A stretch of 64,000 nt of DNA from CAWKKW01 sp963850345 (GCA_963850345.1 CAWKKW010000002.1:372001-436000), one strand, 5' to 3'. Shown: positions 16,586-26,044, numbered from the stretch's first letter. Program-made: numbers and translations. Notes: a model not told the origin generated them from the letters alone.

Positions 16586-17839
16586 TTGCGAGCAGGATTA
16601 ATGACACGCGAGTATCCGCCGAATGTGTATGGCGGGGCGGGAGTGCACGTGGAGTATCTGAGCCGCGAGCTGGCCAAGAAGATCGAGGTCGAGGTGCACT
16701 GCTGGGGCGACCAGTTGGTGGACGCCGGAAACCTGCACGTACGCGGGGCGCTGCCTTGGAAGGAGATCAGCGAAGGCACGCAGGCGAAGTTCAAGACCGC
16801 GCTCGAAACATTCAGCCTGAATCTCGCGCAGGTGAAGGATCTGGCGGCGATCGATATCGTTCACACGCATACCTGGTATGTGTCGATGGCCGGATTCCTG
16901 GCGAAGAAGCTCTTCGGCGTGCCGTTTGTGTTGACCACGCACAGTCTCGAGCCGCTGCGTGCATGGAAGGCGGAGCAGTTGGGGAGCGGGTATGCGATGA
17001 GTTCGTGGATGGAGCGCACGGCGATGCTGGACGCGGACGCGATCATCGCGGTCTCGAATGGAACGAAGGCGGATATTCTGCGCGCGTATCCGGAGGTCGA
17101 TGCGGAACGGATTCACGTGATCTACAACGGCATCGACCTGGCGGAATACCAGAAGACCGAGGACACGGCGGCGCTCGAAAAGTATGGCGTCGATGCGTCG
17201 GTGCCCTATGTGCTGTTCGTCGGGCGGATTACAAGGCAGAAGGGTGTGACGCATTTGGTGGAGGCGATTCGCTATCTGCCTGAGGGAACGCAGGTGGTGT
17301 TGTGCGCCGGGGCTCCGGACACGCCGGAGATCGCAGCCGAGATGCGGGAAAAGGTGGAGCAGGCGCAAGCCTTCAATCCAAACATTGTGTGGATCGAAAA
17401 GATGGTGACTAAGCAGGAAGCAATCCAGCTCTATAGCAACTGCCGCGTATTCTGCTGCCCGTCGGTGTATGAGCCGTTCGGCATCATCAATCTGGAGGCG
17501 ATGGCCTGCTTGGCACCGGTCGTGGCCAGCGCGACGGGCGGCATTCTCGAAGTGGTGGTGGAGGGTGAGACGGGATACCTGGTGCCGTTCGAGGCTGATC
17601 CGGTGACAAGCTTTCCATTACATCCTGAGAAGTTTTCGCGTGACCTGGCGGCGAAGTTGTCGGAGCTGCTGGCCGATCCGGCGAAGTGCGAGCGGTTTGG
17701 GAAAGCGGGGCGCAAGCGGGTGGAGGAGACGTTTGCGTGGTCGGCTATCGCAGATCAGACGATCGATTTGTATCGAACGCTGATCGAGGCTAAGAGGGGC
17801 GGAGGGGCGCCAGCGGGCGCAGGTACGGCGGCTGGGTAA
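16586..17839 (+). CDS. glgA: Glycogen synthase, GT4 type
   Basis: A retaining GT4 glycosyltransferase of 417 residues that matches the GlgA/GlgM-like glycogen synthase of Actinobacteria and Acidobacteria. It transfers glucose from a nucleotide sugar to alpha-1,4-glucan or makes maltose 1-phosphate. Motifs: TREYPPNVYGGAGVHVEYL (N-terminal sugar-nucleotide/acceptor loop), DIVHTHTWY, the linker VLFVGRITRQKGV, and the C-terminal catalytic CPSVYEPFGIINLEAMAC with the E-x7-E pair, plus ATGGILEVV. The start is TTG 16586 with GGAGG 7 bases upstream; no in-frame ATG precedes the conserved start. The last 15 residues are Gly/Ala-rich and probably disordered. Monocistronic. The exact donor (ADP- or UDP-glucose) cannot be told from sequence. 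Confidence 0.88.
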   Translation: MRAGLMTREYPPNVYGGAGVHVEYLSRELAKKIEVEVHCWGDQLVDAGNLHVRGALPWKEISEGTQAKFKTALETFSLNLAQVKDLAAIDIVHTHTWYVSMAGFLAKKLFGVPFVLTTHSLEPLRAWKAEQLGSGYAMSSWMERTAMLDADAIIAVSNGTKADILRAYPEVDAERIHVIYNGIDLAEYQKTEDTAALEKYGVDASVPYVLFVGRITRQKGVTHLVEAIRYLPEGTQVVLCAGAPDTPEIAAEMREKVEQAQAFNPNIVWIEKMVTKQEAIQLYSNCRVFCCPSVYEPFGIINLEAMACLAPVVASATGGILEVVVEGETGYLVPFEADPVTSFPLHPEKFSRDLAAKLSELLADPAKCERFGKAGRKRVEETFAWSAIADQTIDLYRTLIEAKRGGGAPAGAGTAAG

Positions 17840-18117
17840 CTTTGATAGTTACTACTTCCGTCCGTCACGGTGACGAGAAGAGGATAGTCACGGCGGGAAA
17901 TTGGCTGTAAAGTTTGTGTTGTAACACTTAGCCGCACAATTGGTCGTGCAATCGCGACCCACGGATCGCGGCGATTTTCTGCCAGAGTAATTCGTGCCGG
18001 TTCCGTGTCGGAATCGCCTGAGGGATGTGAAGACAGCCACTGGTAGTGATGTGCATGAGGCGCAACTGCGCTGTTCGGTGTTGCCGCTCCACTTTTACTT
18101 CACCTCGAGGCTATGCG

Positions 18118-19128
18118 ATGTCGCTTTCTACCGATCCCAGGCTTGGCCTGCTTCCTGAATTCGAACCGAGATCCAGCTCTTTCACAATGAGCACGCTGGC
18201 CAACCTGACGGCGGCGGTAGTGTTTGTGTTCGTCGCGATGTCGGGCATTCACGAACACGTGGAAGTACCGGTGTATACAAATACGGAACTCCTCTTTCCG
18301 GTCCCGGCTGCGCCTGCAATTTCGACACCAGTGCAAGAGCCGAAGGTGGTGGAGAAAGCACGCGCCAAGGTGCATCTCGCCCCGGTTGTGCAACGGACCC
18401 CCCATTTTCAGATGCCGGCGCTGCCCGCGATTCCAATGGCAGCCAAAGCGGCGGCTCCGAGTGCGGCTGGAAACCAGGTGGCGAACGCAGTGGCGAAGAC
18501 CGACCCCAAGCCGGTACTCGGCGCTTTTGGCGATCCCATGGGCGTGGTAGCGAGTGCTACGGCCAAGACTGGCACGATTCAGCGGGTAGGAAACTTCGAC
18601 GCGCCGGTTGCGGAGAATCAAGGAAGCGGAACTGCGCCGCAGGGCGCGGTGCAGACCGCGGGGTTTGGGAATGGGGTCACGATCGGCGGCCCTGGAACCG
18701 GTTCGGGCGGTAATGGGAAGACCGCTTCGGCTGGATTTGGTACGGGTGTGGCACCGGCGGGCGACGGTCGCGGACACGGTTCGGTCGCGAAGACCGCCTT
18801 TAATACTCCTGCGCCAGCGGCGGCATCGGAACCCATGGTCGCGCGCACAGAGAATTCCTCGTTCGTGCCGCCGGTGGTGATATTTGAGCCGGCGCCGCGG
18901 TATACACCCGAAGCACGCAGCCTGAAGATCCAGGGACAGGTGGTGCTCGAAGTGCGAATGGGGGCGACGGGCAAGATCGATATTCTGCGCATCGTGAATG
19001 GTCTGGGACATGGCCTGGACGAAGAGGCAGCAACCGTGACCCGGCACATCAAGTTCAAGCCGGCCATGAAGAATGGCCAGGCCCTGGACCAGGTCACGTT
19101 CGTGCACGTGTTCTTCCGGCTCGCCTGA
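18118..19128 (+). CDS. TonB-family energy transducer
   Basis: A 336-residue TonB-like protein. A short cytoplasmic N-terminus is followed by one membrane helix (LTAAVVFVFVAMSG, about residues 31-44). A long low-complexity periplasmic linker, rich in Ala/Pro then Gly (residues about 60-240), carries repeated units such as AGFGNGVTIGGPGTG and AGFGTGVAP. The TonB C-terminal domain is at about 245-336: YTPEARSLKIQGQVVLEV, then IVNGLGHGLDEEA, FKPAMKNGQALDQVTF, ending FFRLA. It would couple the proton-motive force (through ExbBD, not in the window) to an outer-membrane receptor. ATG 18118 is preferred over GTG 18046 because it starts just before the basic/hydrophobic segment. The 278 bases upstream hold only a small palindrome (GTAACT/AGTTAC at 17836). 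Confidence 0.85.
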   Translation: MSLSTDPRLGLLPEFEPRSSSFTMSTLANLTAAVVFVFVAMSGIHEHVEVPVYTNTELLFPVPAAPAISTPVQEPKVVEKARAKVHLAPVVQRTPHFQMPALPAIPMAAKAAAPSAAGNQVANAVAKTDPKPVLGAFGDPMGVVASATAKTGTIQRVGNFDAPVAENQGSGTAPQGAVQTAGFGNGVTIGGPGTGSGGNGKTASAGFGTGVAPAGDGRGHGSVAKTAFNTPAPAAASEPMVARTENSSFVPPVVIFEPAPRYTPEARSLKIQGQVVLEVRMGATGKIDILRIVNGLGHGLDEEAATVTRHIKFKPAMKNGQALDQVTFVHVFFRLA

Positions 19129-19219
19129 GGCCGCTCCTCGCCTGATGCGAGTGGCCAACGTGGTCGCATTCTTTGCTCGATTTGGTGAAAGCCGGCACGC
19201 ACTCCGAGCCTGCCAAAAC

Positions 19220-19248
19220 TTGACGCACGACTGGTGAAAAACTAGAGT
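19220..19248 (+). promoter_or_regulatory. Sigma-70-type promoter of the nuo operon
   Basis: TTGACG at 19220-19225, a 17-base spacer, TAGAGT at 19243-19248. It lies 46 bases upstream of nuoA in the only gap before the operon. GGTGAAA occurs three times at roughly 48-base intervals around it (near 19184, 19232, 19279), of unknown meaning. Confidence 0.55.
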
Positions 19249-19294
19249 CAGAAGAGGGCTTTCCACGCTCCCCGCCCTGGGTGAAAACTCTTCT

Positions 19295-19705
19295 ATGCAT
19301 ACTCCTGGTTACTTCTGGAATTACGTTCCGATGCTGATGCAGATCCTCGTCGTCGTCGGGATGGGCGTGGGCATGGTGGCCGGGTCATGGTTTATCGGGC
19401 GGCACCGCAGCACCAAGACCAAGCTGGCGACGTACGAGTGCGGCATACCCGCGGAAGGCGATGCGCGCGGGCGCTTCTCGGTCCGGTTCTACATGGTGGC
19501 GATGTTGTTCATCCTGTTCGATGTGGAAGCCGTGTTCATGATGCCGTGGGCGGTGGTGTATCGCGACCTGCCGAAACTGGTGGGCGTGTCCAGGATGTTC
19601 GGCTTCTGGGAGATGCTGGTGTACCTCGGGTTTGTGATGGTCGGCTTCTTCTATATCTGGAAAAAAGGCATTCTCGACTGGGCTACAGACAAGGCTGATC
19701 TTTAG
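19295..19705 (+). CDS. nuoA: NADH-quinone oxidoreductase subunit A
   Basis: NuoA is a three-helix membrane subunit at the hinge between the peripheral and membrane arms of complex I. The 136 residues show the family loop KLATYECGIPAEGDARGRFSVRFYMVAMLFILFDVEAVF, whose Cys and acidic residues line the quinone site, and a last helix LVYLGFVMVGFFYIWKKG. Two bases separate its stop from the next gene, which is nuoC, not nuoB as in the usual order. It is the first gene of a 13-gene operon, with a sigma-70-like promoter just upstream. Confidence 0.95.
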   Translation: MHTPGYFWNYVPMLMQILVVVGMGVGMVAGSWFIGRHRSTKTKLATYECGIPAEGDARGRFSVRFYMVAMLFILFDVEAVFMMPWAVVYRDLPKLVGVSRMFGFWEMLVYLGFVMVGFFYIWKKGILDWATDKADL

Positions 19706-19707
19706 AC

Positions 19708-20205
19708 ATGGATTCTCCCTCATCCTCAGACAAGGACGCGGTTCTAGCCTCACAGGCAGAGAACCACGCAGTCGCGGCCCTGATCGCCTGGAAGCCCGCG
19801 GCCATCACGGGTGCAAACTTCGAATTCGGCGAGCTGACGCTGACCATCGCGGGAGACGATATTCGCGATGCGTGCCGCGCACTGCAGGCGGCCGGCTACA
19901 ACTTCATGGAAGACGTCACGTGTGTGGACTGGTATCCGGCCGAGCCGCGATTCTTTGTCACGTACCACATCCTCTCTCATACGCTGAAAGAACGAGTCCG
20001 GCTGCGGGTCTTGACCAGCGGCGACAGTCCCGTGGTGGACAGCATCGTTCCGGTCTGGCCTTCGGCGAATTTCTATGAGCGCGAGGTGTTCGACCTGTTC
20101 GGCGTGCGGTTCGCGGGACACCCGAACCTGCGACGGATCATGATGCCGGATGAATGGCAGGGATTTCCGCTGCGCAAGGATTACCCGGTGGAGGGTTACC
20201 GCTGA
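19708..20205 (+). CDS. nuoC: NADH-quinone oxidoreductase subunit C
   Basis: NuoC (30 kDa subunit) is a soluble structural subunit of the peripheral arm, next to NuoD. The 165 residues end in the strongly conserved NFYEREVFDLFGVRFAGHPNLRRIMMPDEWQGFPLRKDYP. The earlier YHILSHTLKERVRLRV strand region also matches. It is a separate gene, not fused to nuoD. The stop overlaps the nuoD start (TGATG), so translation is coupled. It stands where nuoB would normally stand, directly after nuoA. Confidence 0.95.
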   Translation: MDSPSSSDKDAVLASQAENHAVAALIAWKPAAITGANFEFGELTLTIAGDDIRDACRALQAAGYNFMEDVTCVDWYPAEPRFFVTYHILSHTLKERVRLRVLTSGDSPVVDSIVPVWPSANFYEREVFDLFGVRFAGHPNLRRIMMPDEWQGFPLRKDYPVEGYR

Positions 20206-21428
20206 TGACCGAGTTTGTGTCTACCTCTTCCCTGCTCGAACCGCGGCCGGAAGAAGGATCTCGAGACAGGACGATGGTCCTGAACATGGGCCCGCAGCAC
20301 CCGTCGACGCATGGGGTGTTGCGACTGGTGCTGGAAATCGACGGCGAGACGGTGATCAACGTGGTGCCGGATATCGGCTACCTGCACACCGGCATCGAGA
20401 AGACCTGCGAAGCGAAGTTTTACCAGCAGGTGGTGCCGCTTACCGATCGCATCGACTACCTCAGTCCCCTGACCAACAACCTCTGCTACTGCCTGGCGGT
20501 TGAGAAGCTGCTGCAGCTGGAGATCCCAGAACGAGCGCAGTGGATGCGGGTGTTGCTGAACGAGCTGACTCGGCTCAATTCTCACCTGGTATGGCTGGGC
20601 ACGCACGCGATGGATATCGGCGCGCTGACGATGTTTCTCTACACGTTCCGCGAGCGGGAAGAGATTCTGCGCATCTTTGAATATCTGTCGGGCCAGCGGA
20701 TGATGACTTCGTACTTCCGCATTGGCGGACTGGCGCTCGAGCCGCAGCTGGATTTTTTTCGCCGGGTACAGGACCTGCTGAACGTATTGCCGGAGAAGAT
20801 CGATGAGTACCAGAACCTGCTGACCGGCAACCCGATATGGGTGAACCGTACGCAGGGAGTAGGCAAGCTGAGCGCGGCGGACGCGATTGCGCTGGGTGTG
20901 ACCGGTCCACCGTTGCGAGCCAGCGGCGTGGATTGGGATCTGCGGCGCGACATGCCGTATTCGAGCTATGAGAAGTTCCAGTTCCGCGTGCCGGTCTCGA
21001 CGGACTGTGATGTGTGGGCGCGGTACGTCGTGCGCATCGAAGAGATGCGCGAGTCGGTGAAGATCTGCCAGCAGGCGCTCGATGGGATGCCGGGTGGACC
21101 GATCAAGGCGGATTCGCCGCACATTATCCTGCCGGATCGGGAACAGATGAAGACCCAGATGGAGTCGCTGATCTACCACTTCAAGATCGTGACCGAAGGC
21201 TTCCCCGTTCCCAAGGGCGAGGTGTACCAGGCGGTGGAGTCTCCGCGCGGAGAGATGGGCTACTACGTGGTGAGCGATGGAACGTCAAAGCCGTATCGGG
21301 TGCATATGCGAAATCCTTCGTTCGCTTCGCTGCAGGCCTTGCAGGCGATGTGCGAGGGACGGCTGCTGGCGGACGTGGTTGCGGTGATCGGTTCGATCGA
21401 CATTGTGCTGGGCGAGATCGACCGGTGA
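20205..21428 (+). CDS. nuoD: NADH-quinone oxidoreductase subunit D
   Basis: NuoD (49 kDa subunit) forms the quinone-binding cavity together with NuoB. The start at ATG 20205 overlaps the nuoC stop and gives 407 residues. Conserved features are MGPQHPSTHGVLRLVLEIDGE (the His of the quinone site), DIGYLHTGIEK, ERAQWMRVLLNELTRLNSHLVWLG, and the C-terminal PRGEMGYYVVSDGTSKPYRVHMRNPSF and IGSIDIVLGEIDR. Length and ends match the family. Its partner NuoB is not encoded in the window. Confidence 0.97.
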   Translation: MTEFVSTSSLLEPRPEEGSRDRTMVLNMGPQHPSTHGVLRLVLEIDGETVINVVPDIGYLHTGIEKTCEAKFYQQVVPLTDRIDYLSPLTNNLCYCLAVEKLLQLEIPERAQWMRVLLNELTRLNSHLVWLGTHAMDIGALTMFLYTFREREEILRIFEYLSGQRMMTSYFRIGGLALEPQLDFFRRVQDLLNVLPEKIDEYQNLLTGNPIWVNRTQGVGKLSAADAIALGVTGPPLRASGVDWDLRRDMPYSSYEKFQFRVPVSTDCDVWARYVVRIEEMRESVKICQQALDGMPGGPIKADSPHIILPDREQMKTQMESLIYHFKIVTEGFPVPKGEVYQAVESPRGEMGYYVVSDGTSKPYRVHMRNPSFASLQALQAMCEGRLLADVVAVIGSIDIVLGEIDR

Positions 21429-21823
21429 GCGAAGTTGGTCCGGAGATTCGAGTTCGCCAGGAAATCTGGAAATCGCTGCTTTCGGTGCTGCGTTCCTATA
21501 CCGCATTGGCGCAGATGAATGATGGCTTGAAGATCGCGATTTCTTCGGACGCGGAGGCCTCGCTGGATACGGTTCTGCTGACAGGTGAGCATGCGGAGAT
21601 GGTCATCCGTTTTCGTCCAGAGGATGGGAGCGGAGAGTGGTTGCTGCGAGAGCGGATCGGAGCGTCGAGCAACCGGTCTGCAATTCAAAGCGAGTTTGCA
21701 ATGCAGATGGATGGAATGCTGCGGATGAACGGCGCGTTGCTCGAGCCGGACATGGCCGCAATTGAACTGGTAGCAAAGCTGGTTGCGTGGGAACGCAGCA
21801 TGGAAGGTGAGACGGTCCGGTGA
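21425..21823 (+). CDS. Unknown protein encoded between nuoD and nuoE
   Basis: A 132-residue soluble protein starting at GTG 21425, overlapping the nuoD stop by GTGA and itself overlapping nuoE by GTGA. It is therefore translationally coupled on both sides and almost certainly real. It has no Cys, no membrane helix and no signal peptide. The sequence is helix-rich: RQEIWKSLLSVLRSYTALAQM at the start and AAIELVAKLVAWERSMEGE at the end, with a beta part HAEMVIRFRPEDGSGEWLLRERIG between. I do not recognise a family. Its position suggests an accessory or assembly protein of complex I, which is inference only. Confidence 0.75.
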   Translation: MSEVGPEIRVRQEIWKSLLSVLRSYTALAQMNDGLKIAISSDAEASLDTVLLTGEHAEMVIRFRPEDGSGEWLLRERIGASSNRSAIQSEFAMQMDGMLRMNGALLEPDMAAIELVAKLVAWERSMEGETVR

Positions 21824-22317
21824 ATACGCCCAAAGCCACAATGTTTTCGCCGGAGTTAGCGGCCCGTTTTGACAAGCTGGTCACGCTCTACCCCGTGCGG
21901 CGATCGGCGTTGATACCGATGCTGCTGTATGCGCAGGACGAGGTTGGCTACCTGTCGGACGCGGTGATGGAAGAAGTGGCGGATCGGATCGGGATCAGCG
22001 TGCTCGATGTGCGCAACGTGATCAGCTACTACTCGCTGCTGCGTACCAAACCGATGGGCAAATACCACGTGCAGGTCTGCACCAACATCAGCTGCATGCA
22101 GCGCGGGGCGAACGAACTGTTTGAGCACTGCAAGCGGCGGCTCGGCGTGGAGAACAAGCAGACCACGGCGGATGGAGTGTTTTCGCTCGAAGAAGTGGAA
22201 TGCATCGGGGCGTGCAGCTGGGCACCGGCAGCGCAGATCAACTACGACTTTCATGAGAACCTGACGCCGGAATCGATTGACCGCGTTCTGGAAGAATACC
22301 GGGCGAAGGCGAAGTAG
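21820..22317 (+). CDS. nuoE: NADH-quinone oxidoreductase subunit E
   Basis: NuoE (24 kDa subunit) carries the [2Fe-2S] cluster N1a in the NADH-oxidising module. The thioredoxin-like domain shows the four cluster ligands in VCTNISC and VECIGACSWAP. The N-terminal helical part (YPVRRSALIPMLLYAQDEVGYLS) is typical. GTG 21820 overlaps the preceding stop; ATG 21841 (MFSPEL) is an alternative start seven codons later. nuoF follows after 46 bases. 165 residues, normal for the family. Confidence 0.95.
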   Translation: MNTPKATMFSPELAARFDKLVTLYPVRRSALIPMLLYAQDEVGYLSDAVMEEVADRIGISVLDVRNVISYYSLLRTKPMGKYHVQVCTNISCMQRGANELFEHCKRRLGVENKQTTADGVFSLEEVECIGACSWAPAAQINYDFHENLTPESIDRVLEEYRAKAK

Positions 22318-22363
22318 AGATTCGCCGGCCGCATAACCCCTGAAGGAAAAGCAAAGGACCGTA

Positions 22364-23671
22364 ATGGCAACGCTGGCCTCCCATCCCGATGAAGTGAAGG
22401 TGCTCTCGACGCGCTTTGGCAAGGGCGCAACCTCGATCGACAAATACATCGAGTTGGAGGGGTACACGTCGGCGCGCAAAGCGCTGGAGCAAGGACCCGA
22501 CTGGATCATTGCCGAGATGAAGGCGTCGAATCTGCGCGGCCGCGGAGGCGCGGGCTTTCCGACCGGCATGAAGTGGTCGTTTGTGCCGAAGACTTCGGAT
22601 CGTCCCAAGTACGTGCTGGTGAACGGCGACGAGAGCGAGCCTGGGACCTGCAAGGACCGTTTGATCTTCGAACACGATCCGCATTCGGTGATTGAAGGCG
22701 TGATCATCGCGGGCCGGGCGATCGGCGCGAAGATGGGCTTCATCTACCTGCGCGGCGAGTATCGCTACCTGCTCACTATCATGGAGCGCGCCATTGCCGA
22801 GGCCTACGAGAAGGGCTTCCTGGGCAAGAACATCTTCGGCAGCGGATTTGATTTTGACATCGTCTCGCATACCGGCGCGGGCGCCTATGAAGTGGGTGAA
22901 GAGTCGGCGCTCATGGAGTCGCTCGAAGGCAAACGCGGCATTCCGCGCATTCGGCCTCCCTTCCCGGCAGTGGTGGGTTTGTATGGCGGCCCGACGGTGA
23001 TCAACAACGCGGAGACGCTGGCAACGGTGCCGCACGTTTTGCGGATCGGCGGCGCGGAGTACGCGAAGCTTGGAACGGAGCGCAACGGTGGCACGCGGCT
23101 CTTTTGCCTGAGCGGGAACGTGGAGCGTCCGGGAGTGTATGAGCTGCCGATGGGCTACAACCTGAAAAAGATGATTTACGAGGTTGGGGGCGGCATTCCC
23201 GGCGGACGGAGTTTGAAGGCGGTGGTTCCGGGCGGTTCGTCGACGCCCTGCCTGTTGCCGGACGAGATCGACATCGGCATGGATTTCGACCAGGTCGCAA
23301 AGGCAGGAAGCATGCTGGGTTCGGGCGGAGTGGTGGTGCTGGACGACCACACCTGCATGGTCGAGTTCGCGCTGCGGACGATGAAGTTTTACCAGCACGA
23401 GAGCTGCGGATGGTGTATTCCCTGCCGCGAAGGCACGGACTGGCTCAAGAAGACGCTGACGCGGTTTCACGCCGGCGGCGGCGTGGCCAAGGACATCGAC
23501 AACATTCGCTACCTGGCGGAGAACATGATGGGGCGGACGTTCTGCCCCCTCGGCGATGCGGCGGCGATGCCGACTATCGCGTTCGTGAAGAAGTTCCGCA
23601 AGGAATTCGAAGATCATTTGGAAGGCAGACCCTGCCCGTATCATCCGGTGCTGGAAGCGGCGCTGGTTTAG
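22364..23671 (+). CDS. nuoF: NADH-quinone oxidoreductase subunit F
   Basis: NuoF (51 kDa subunit) binds NADH and FMN and holds [4Fe-4S] cluster N3. Visible motifs: LRGRGGAGFPTGMKWSF (NADH/FMN glycine-rich loop), NGDESEPGTCKDR (FMN), GAYEVGEESALMESLEG, and the N3 ligands ESCGWCIPCREG with TFCPLGDAAA. 435 residues, full length. Upstream bases contain GAAGGAAAAGCAAAGG as ribosome site. Sits between nuoE and nuoG as usual. Confidence 0.97.
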   Translation: MATLASHPDEVKVLSTRFGKGATSIDKYIELEGYTSARKALEQGPDWIIAEMKASNLRGRGGAGFPTGMKWSFVPKTSDRPKYVLVNGDESEPGTCKDRLIFEHDPHSVIEGVIIAGRAIGAKMGFIYLRGEYRYLLTIMERAIAEAYEKGFLGKNIFGSGFDFDIVSHTGAGAYEVGEESALMESLEGKRGIPRIRPPFPAVVGLYGGPTVINNAETLATVPHVLRIGGAEYAKLGTERNGGTRLFCLSGNVERPGVYELPMGYNLKKMIYEVGGGIPGGRSLKAVVPGGSSTPCLLPDEIDIGMDFDQVAKAGSMLGSGGVVVLDDHTCMVEFALRTMKFYQHESCGWCIPCREGTDWLKKTLTRFHAGGGVAKDIDNIRYLAENMMGRTFCPLGDAAAMPTIAFVKKFRKEFEDHLEGRPCPYHPVLEAALV

Positions 23672-23695
23672 TTAAGCTTAAGGATCAAAGAAGAT

Positions 23696-26044
23696 ATGGC
23701 TGACGTAACGTTTACCGTCGATGGCAAGAAGATCACCGCACCCGCGGGGACGCTGCTGATCGACGCCTGCCGTAAGGTGGGGATTGAGATTCCGGCATTC
23801 TGCTACTACCCCGGGCTGTCGCTGCAGGCAGCGTGCCGCATGTGCGTGGTGCGCATTGAGAAGATGCCCAAGCTTCAGACGGCGTGCACGACTCCGGTGG
23901 CCGAAGGCATGGTGGTGGCAACCGAAACGGAAGAGGTGAAGCAGTCACGCAAGGCGATGCTGGAGCTGCTGCTTGGAAACCATCCGCTCGACTGCCCGGT
24001 GTGCGACGCGGGCGGCGAATGCGAACTGCAGGACATGACATTCAAATACGGCGCGGGAGAATCGAAGTACACCGAGGTCAAGCAGCACCGTGAGGAACAG
24101 CAATGGTCGCCGGTGGTGTTCTTTGACCGGCCGCGCTGCATTCTCTGCTATCGCTGCGTGCGGGTGTGCGGCGAGGGTATGGATGTGTGGGCGCTGGGAG
24201 TGCAGAATCGCGGCGTGACCAGCGTGATCGCGCCCAACAAGCAGGACCACCTGGACTGCGAAGAGTGCGGCATGTGCATCGACATCTGCCCGGTGGGCGC
24301 GCTGACCTCGGGGACCTATCGCTACAAGACGCGGCCGTGGGAGATGAATCACGTCGCAACCATCTGCACACATTGCGGCGATGGTTGCAAGACGACCCTG
24401 GGCATTCGCAGCGTGGATGAAGGCGCGGAGATCATTCGCGGCGACAATCGGGACAAGAGCGGCATCAACGGCGACTTCCTTTGCATCAAGGGTCGATACG
24501 CGTTTGACTTTGCCAACCACAAGGATCGTTTGACCAAACCGCTGGTTCGTAACAGTGCCGGTGACCTGGTAGAAGTGAATTGGGAACAGGCTCTGGAGCA
24601 TGCCGGAAAGCGGTTGCGCGAAGTTCGCGAGAGCCACGGCGGGCAGGCGATCGGCGTGATCGGTTCCAACCGGACCACAAATGAAGAGAACTACCTGCTG
24701 CAGAAATTCGCACGCACAGTGCTGGGCACCAACCATATCGATCATCATCGGACGGCCGATTATGTGACGTTTGCGCGTGCACTGAAGGGGCAGAAGGAGC
24801 GCACCGCTTCGTTGCGGACTGCGGGCAGCGCGCCGGCGATTCTGCTGCTGGGAAATGATCCGACGGAGCAGCATCCGTTACTAGCCTGGAACATTCGGAC
24901 CAACGTGCGTTTGAACCGTGCGCGGCTCTACGTGGCCAATCACGCGGACATCAAGCTGAAGCGGCAGGCGAAGGCGTTCCTCGAAGTGGGGCAGGAAGGG
25001 TACGGCGCGGCGATACAGTTCCTGAGCGGCACCGACAGCGCGATGGCGGCCGATGATGCGAGCAAGGCCTTCCGTGAAGCGGTGCGGAACGAGCCGGAGT
25101 TGCTGATCGTGTTCGGGTCGGAGTTCCGCGGGCGAGATATCGAAGCGCTGGTGGAGTTCGGGCTGGGGCTTCCGAATACGAAGTTCGCCTGCCTGGGCGA
25201 TTACGTAAATTCGCGGGGCGCGGCGGACATGGGGCTGCTGCCGGACCTGCTGCCGGGGTATGTGCCGCTGGAGACGCCGGGAGCCTTTGGCGAAGAGTAT
25301 GGCGCGTTGCCGCGGACCGCGGGCCTGGACCTGGTAGGCATGTTCGATGCAGCCGGCCGGGGTGAGTTGAAGGCGCTGTACGTGGTGGGGTCGAATCCGG
25401 TCGCGCGGTATGGGCTGGATCCGGCGGCGCTCAAGGACACATTTGTGGTGGTGCAGGACATGTTCCTGACCGAGACAGCGGTGCTGGCGGATGTGGTGCT
25501 GCCGGTTGCGAATTTGTACGAGAAGTCAGGCACGGTTACGAATACCTACGGCGACCTGCAACTGGTGAAGAAGGGCGCGGATCGCGCCGGGGTCCGCAGC
25601 GATTTCGAGCTGATCGTGCGGCTGGCGGACAAGTGCGGCGTCAATCCGAAGATGCTTGTTCCCTTCGGCAAGGGCGTGCTCGCGGATATGGGACAGACCC
25701 GCGGAGCGCAGATGGGCGAAGCTGACCGGCATGCGGTGTGGCTGGCCGCGAATCAGCTGGAGCCGAAGCTGAGTCCATTCGATCCGTTTGCGACCCTGGA
25801 TGAGATTCAGCGGCTGGTGCCGGGGTATGATGTTTCGCGCATGGAGCTGTTGGCGGGCGGGGACCTGCACGTCGAGGCGGGGCTGGTGCAGATAGAGACC
25901 GCGCCGCGCGAACCGCGGCAGGACCTGGTGCTGCCAGCGCAGGATACACTTTTCACATCGGGTACGCTGGGCCGGTACAGCACCATGCTGCATTCGGTGA
26001 TGGAAGCACGAACGACCAAGCCCGCAGAGACGGCAGCGGATTAG
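23696..26044 (+). CDS. nuoG: NADH-quinone oxidoreductase subunit G
   Basis: NuoG (75 kDa subunit) is the large Fe-S protein of the peripheral arm. The 782 residues begin with a [2Fe-2S] ferredoxin domain (IPAFCYYPGLSLQAACRMC and LQTACTTPV), then the His-liganded [4Fe-4S] segment (NHPLDCPVCDAGGECELQD), and the N4/N5 region (CILCYRCVRVC, CEECGMCIDICPVGAL). A molybdopterin-type domain follows. Its first part CTHCGDGCKTTLGIR with DFLCIKGR has the four Cys of the extra cluster N7, found in only some bacteria. The C-terminal half resembles formate-dehydrogenase-like domains (VVGSNPVARYGL, DVVLPVANLYEKSGT). NuoI, which would accept electrons next, is absent from the operon. Confidence 0.96.
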   Translation: MADVTFTVDGKKITAPAGTLLIDACRKVGIEIPAFCYYPGLSLQAACRMCVVRIEKMPKLQTACTTPVAEGMVVATETEEVKQSRKAMLELLLGNHPLDCPVCDAGGECELQDMTFKYGAGESKYTEVKQHREEQQWSPVVFFDRPRCILCYRCVRVCGEGMDVWALGVQNRGVTSVIAPNKQDHLDCEECGMCIDICPVGALTSGTYRYKTRPWEMNHVATICTHCGDGCKTTLGIRSVDEGAEIIRGDNRDKSGINGDFLCIKGRYAFDFANHKDRLTKPLVRNSAGDLVEVNWEQALEHAGKRLREVRESHGGQAIGVIGSNRTTNEENYLLQKFARTVLGTNHIDHHRTADYVTFARALKGQKERTASLRTAGSAPAILLLGNDPTEQHPLLAWNIRTNVRLNRARLYVANHADIKLKRQAKAFLEVGQEGYGAAIQFLSGTDSAMAADDASKAFREAVRNEPELLIVFGSEFRGRDIEALVEFGLGLPNTKFACLGDYVNSRGAADMGLLPDLLPGYVPLETPGAFGEEYGALPRTAGLDLVGMFDAAGRGELKALYVVGSNPVARYGLDPAALKDTFVVVQDMFLTETAVLADVVLPVANLYEKSGTVTNTYGDLQLVKKGADRAGVRSDFELIVRLADKCGVNPKMLVPFGKGVLADMGQTRGAQMGEADRHAVWLAANQLEPKLSPFDPFATLDEIQRLVPGYDVSRMELLAGGDLHVEAGLVQIETAPREPRQDLVLPAQDTLFTSGTLGRYSTMLHSVMEARTTKPAETAAD

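Noticed and set aside
22238..23644. A 468-codon minus-strand frame
   Set aside because: Shadow of nuoF, which is complete with all cluster ligands.
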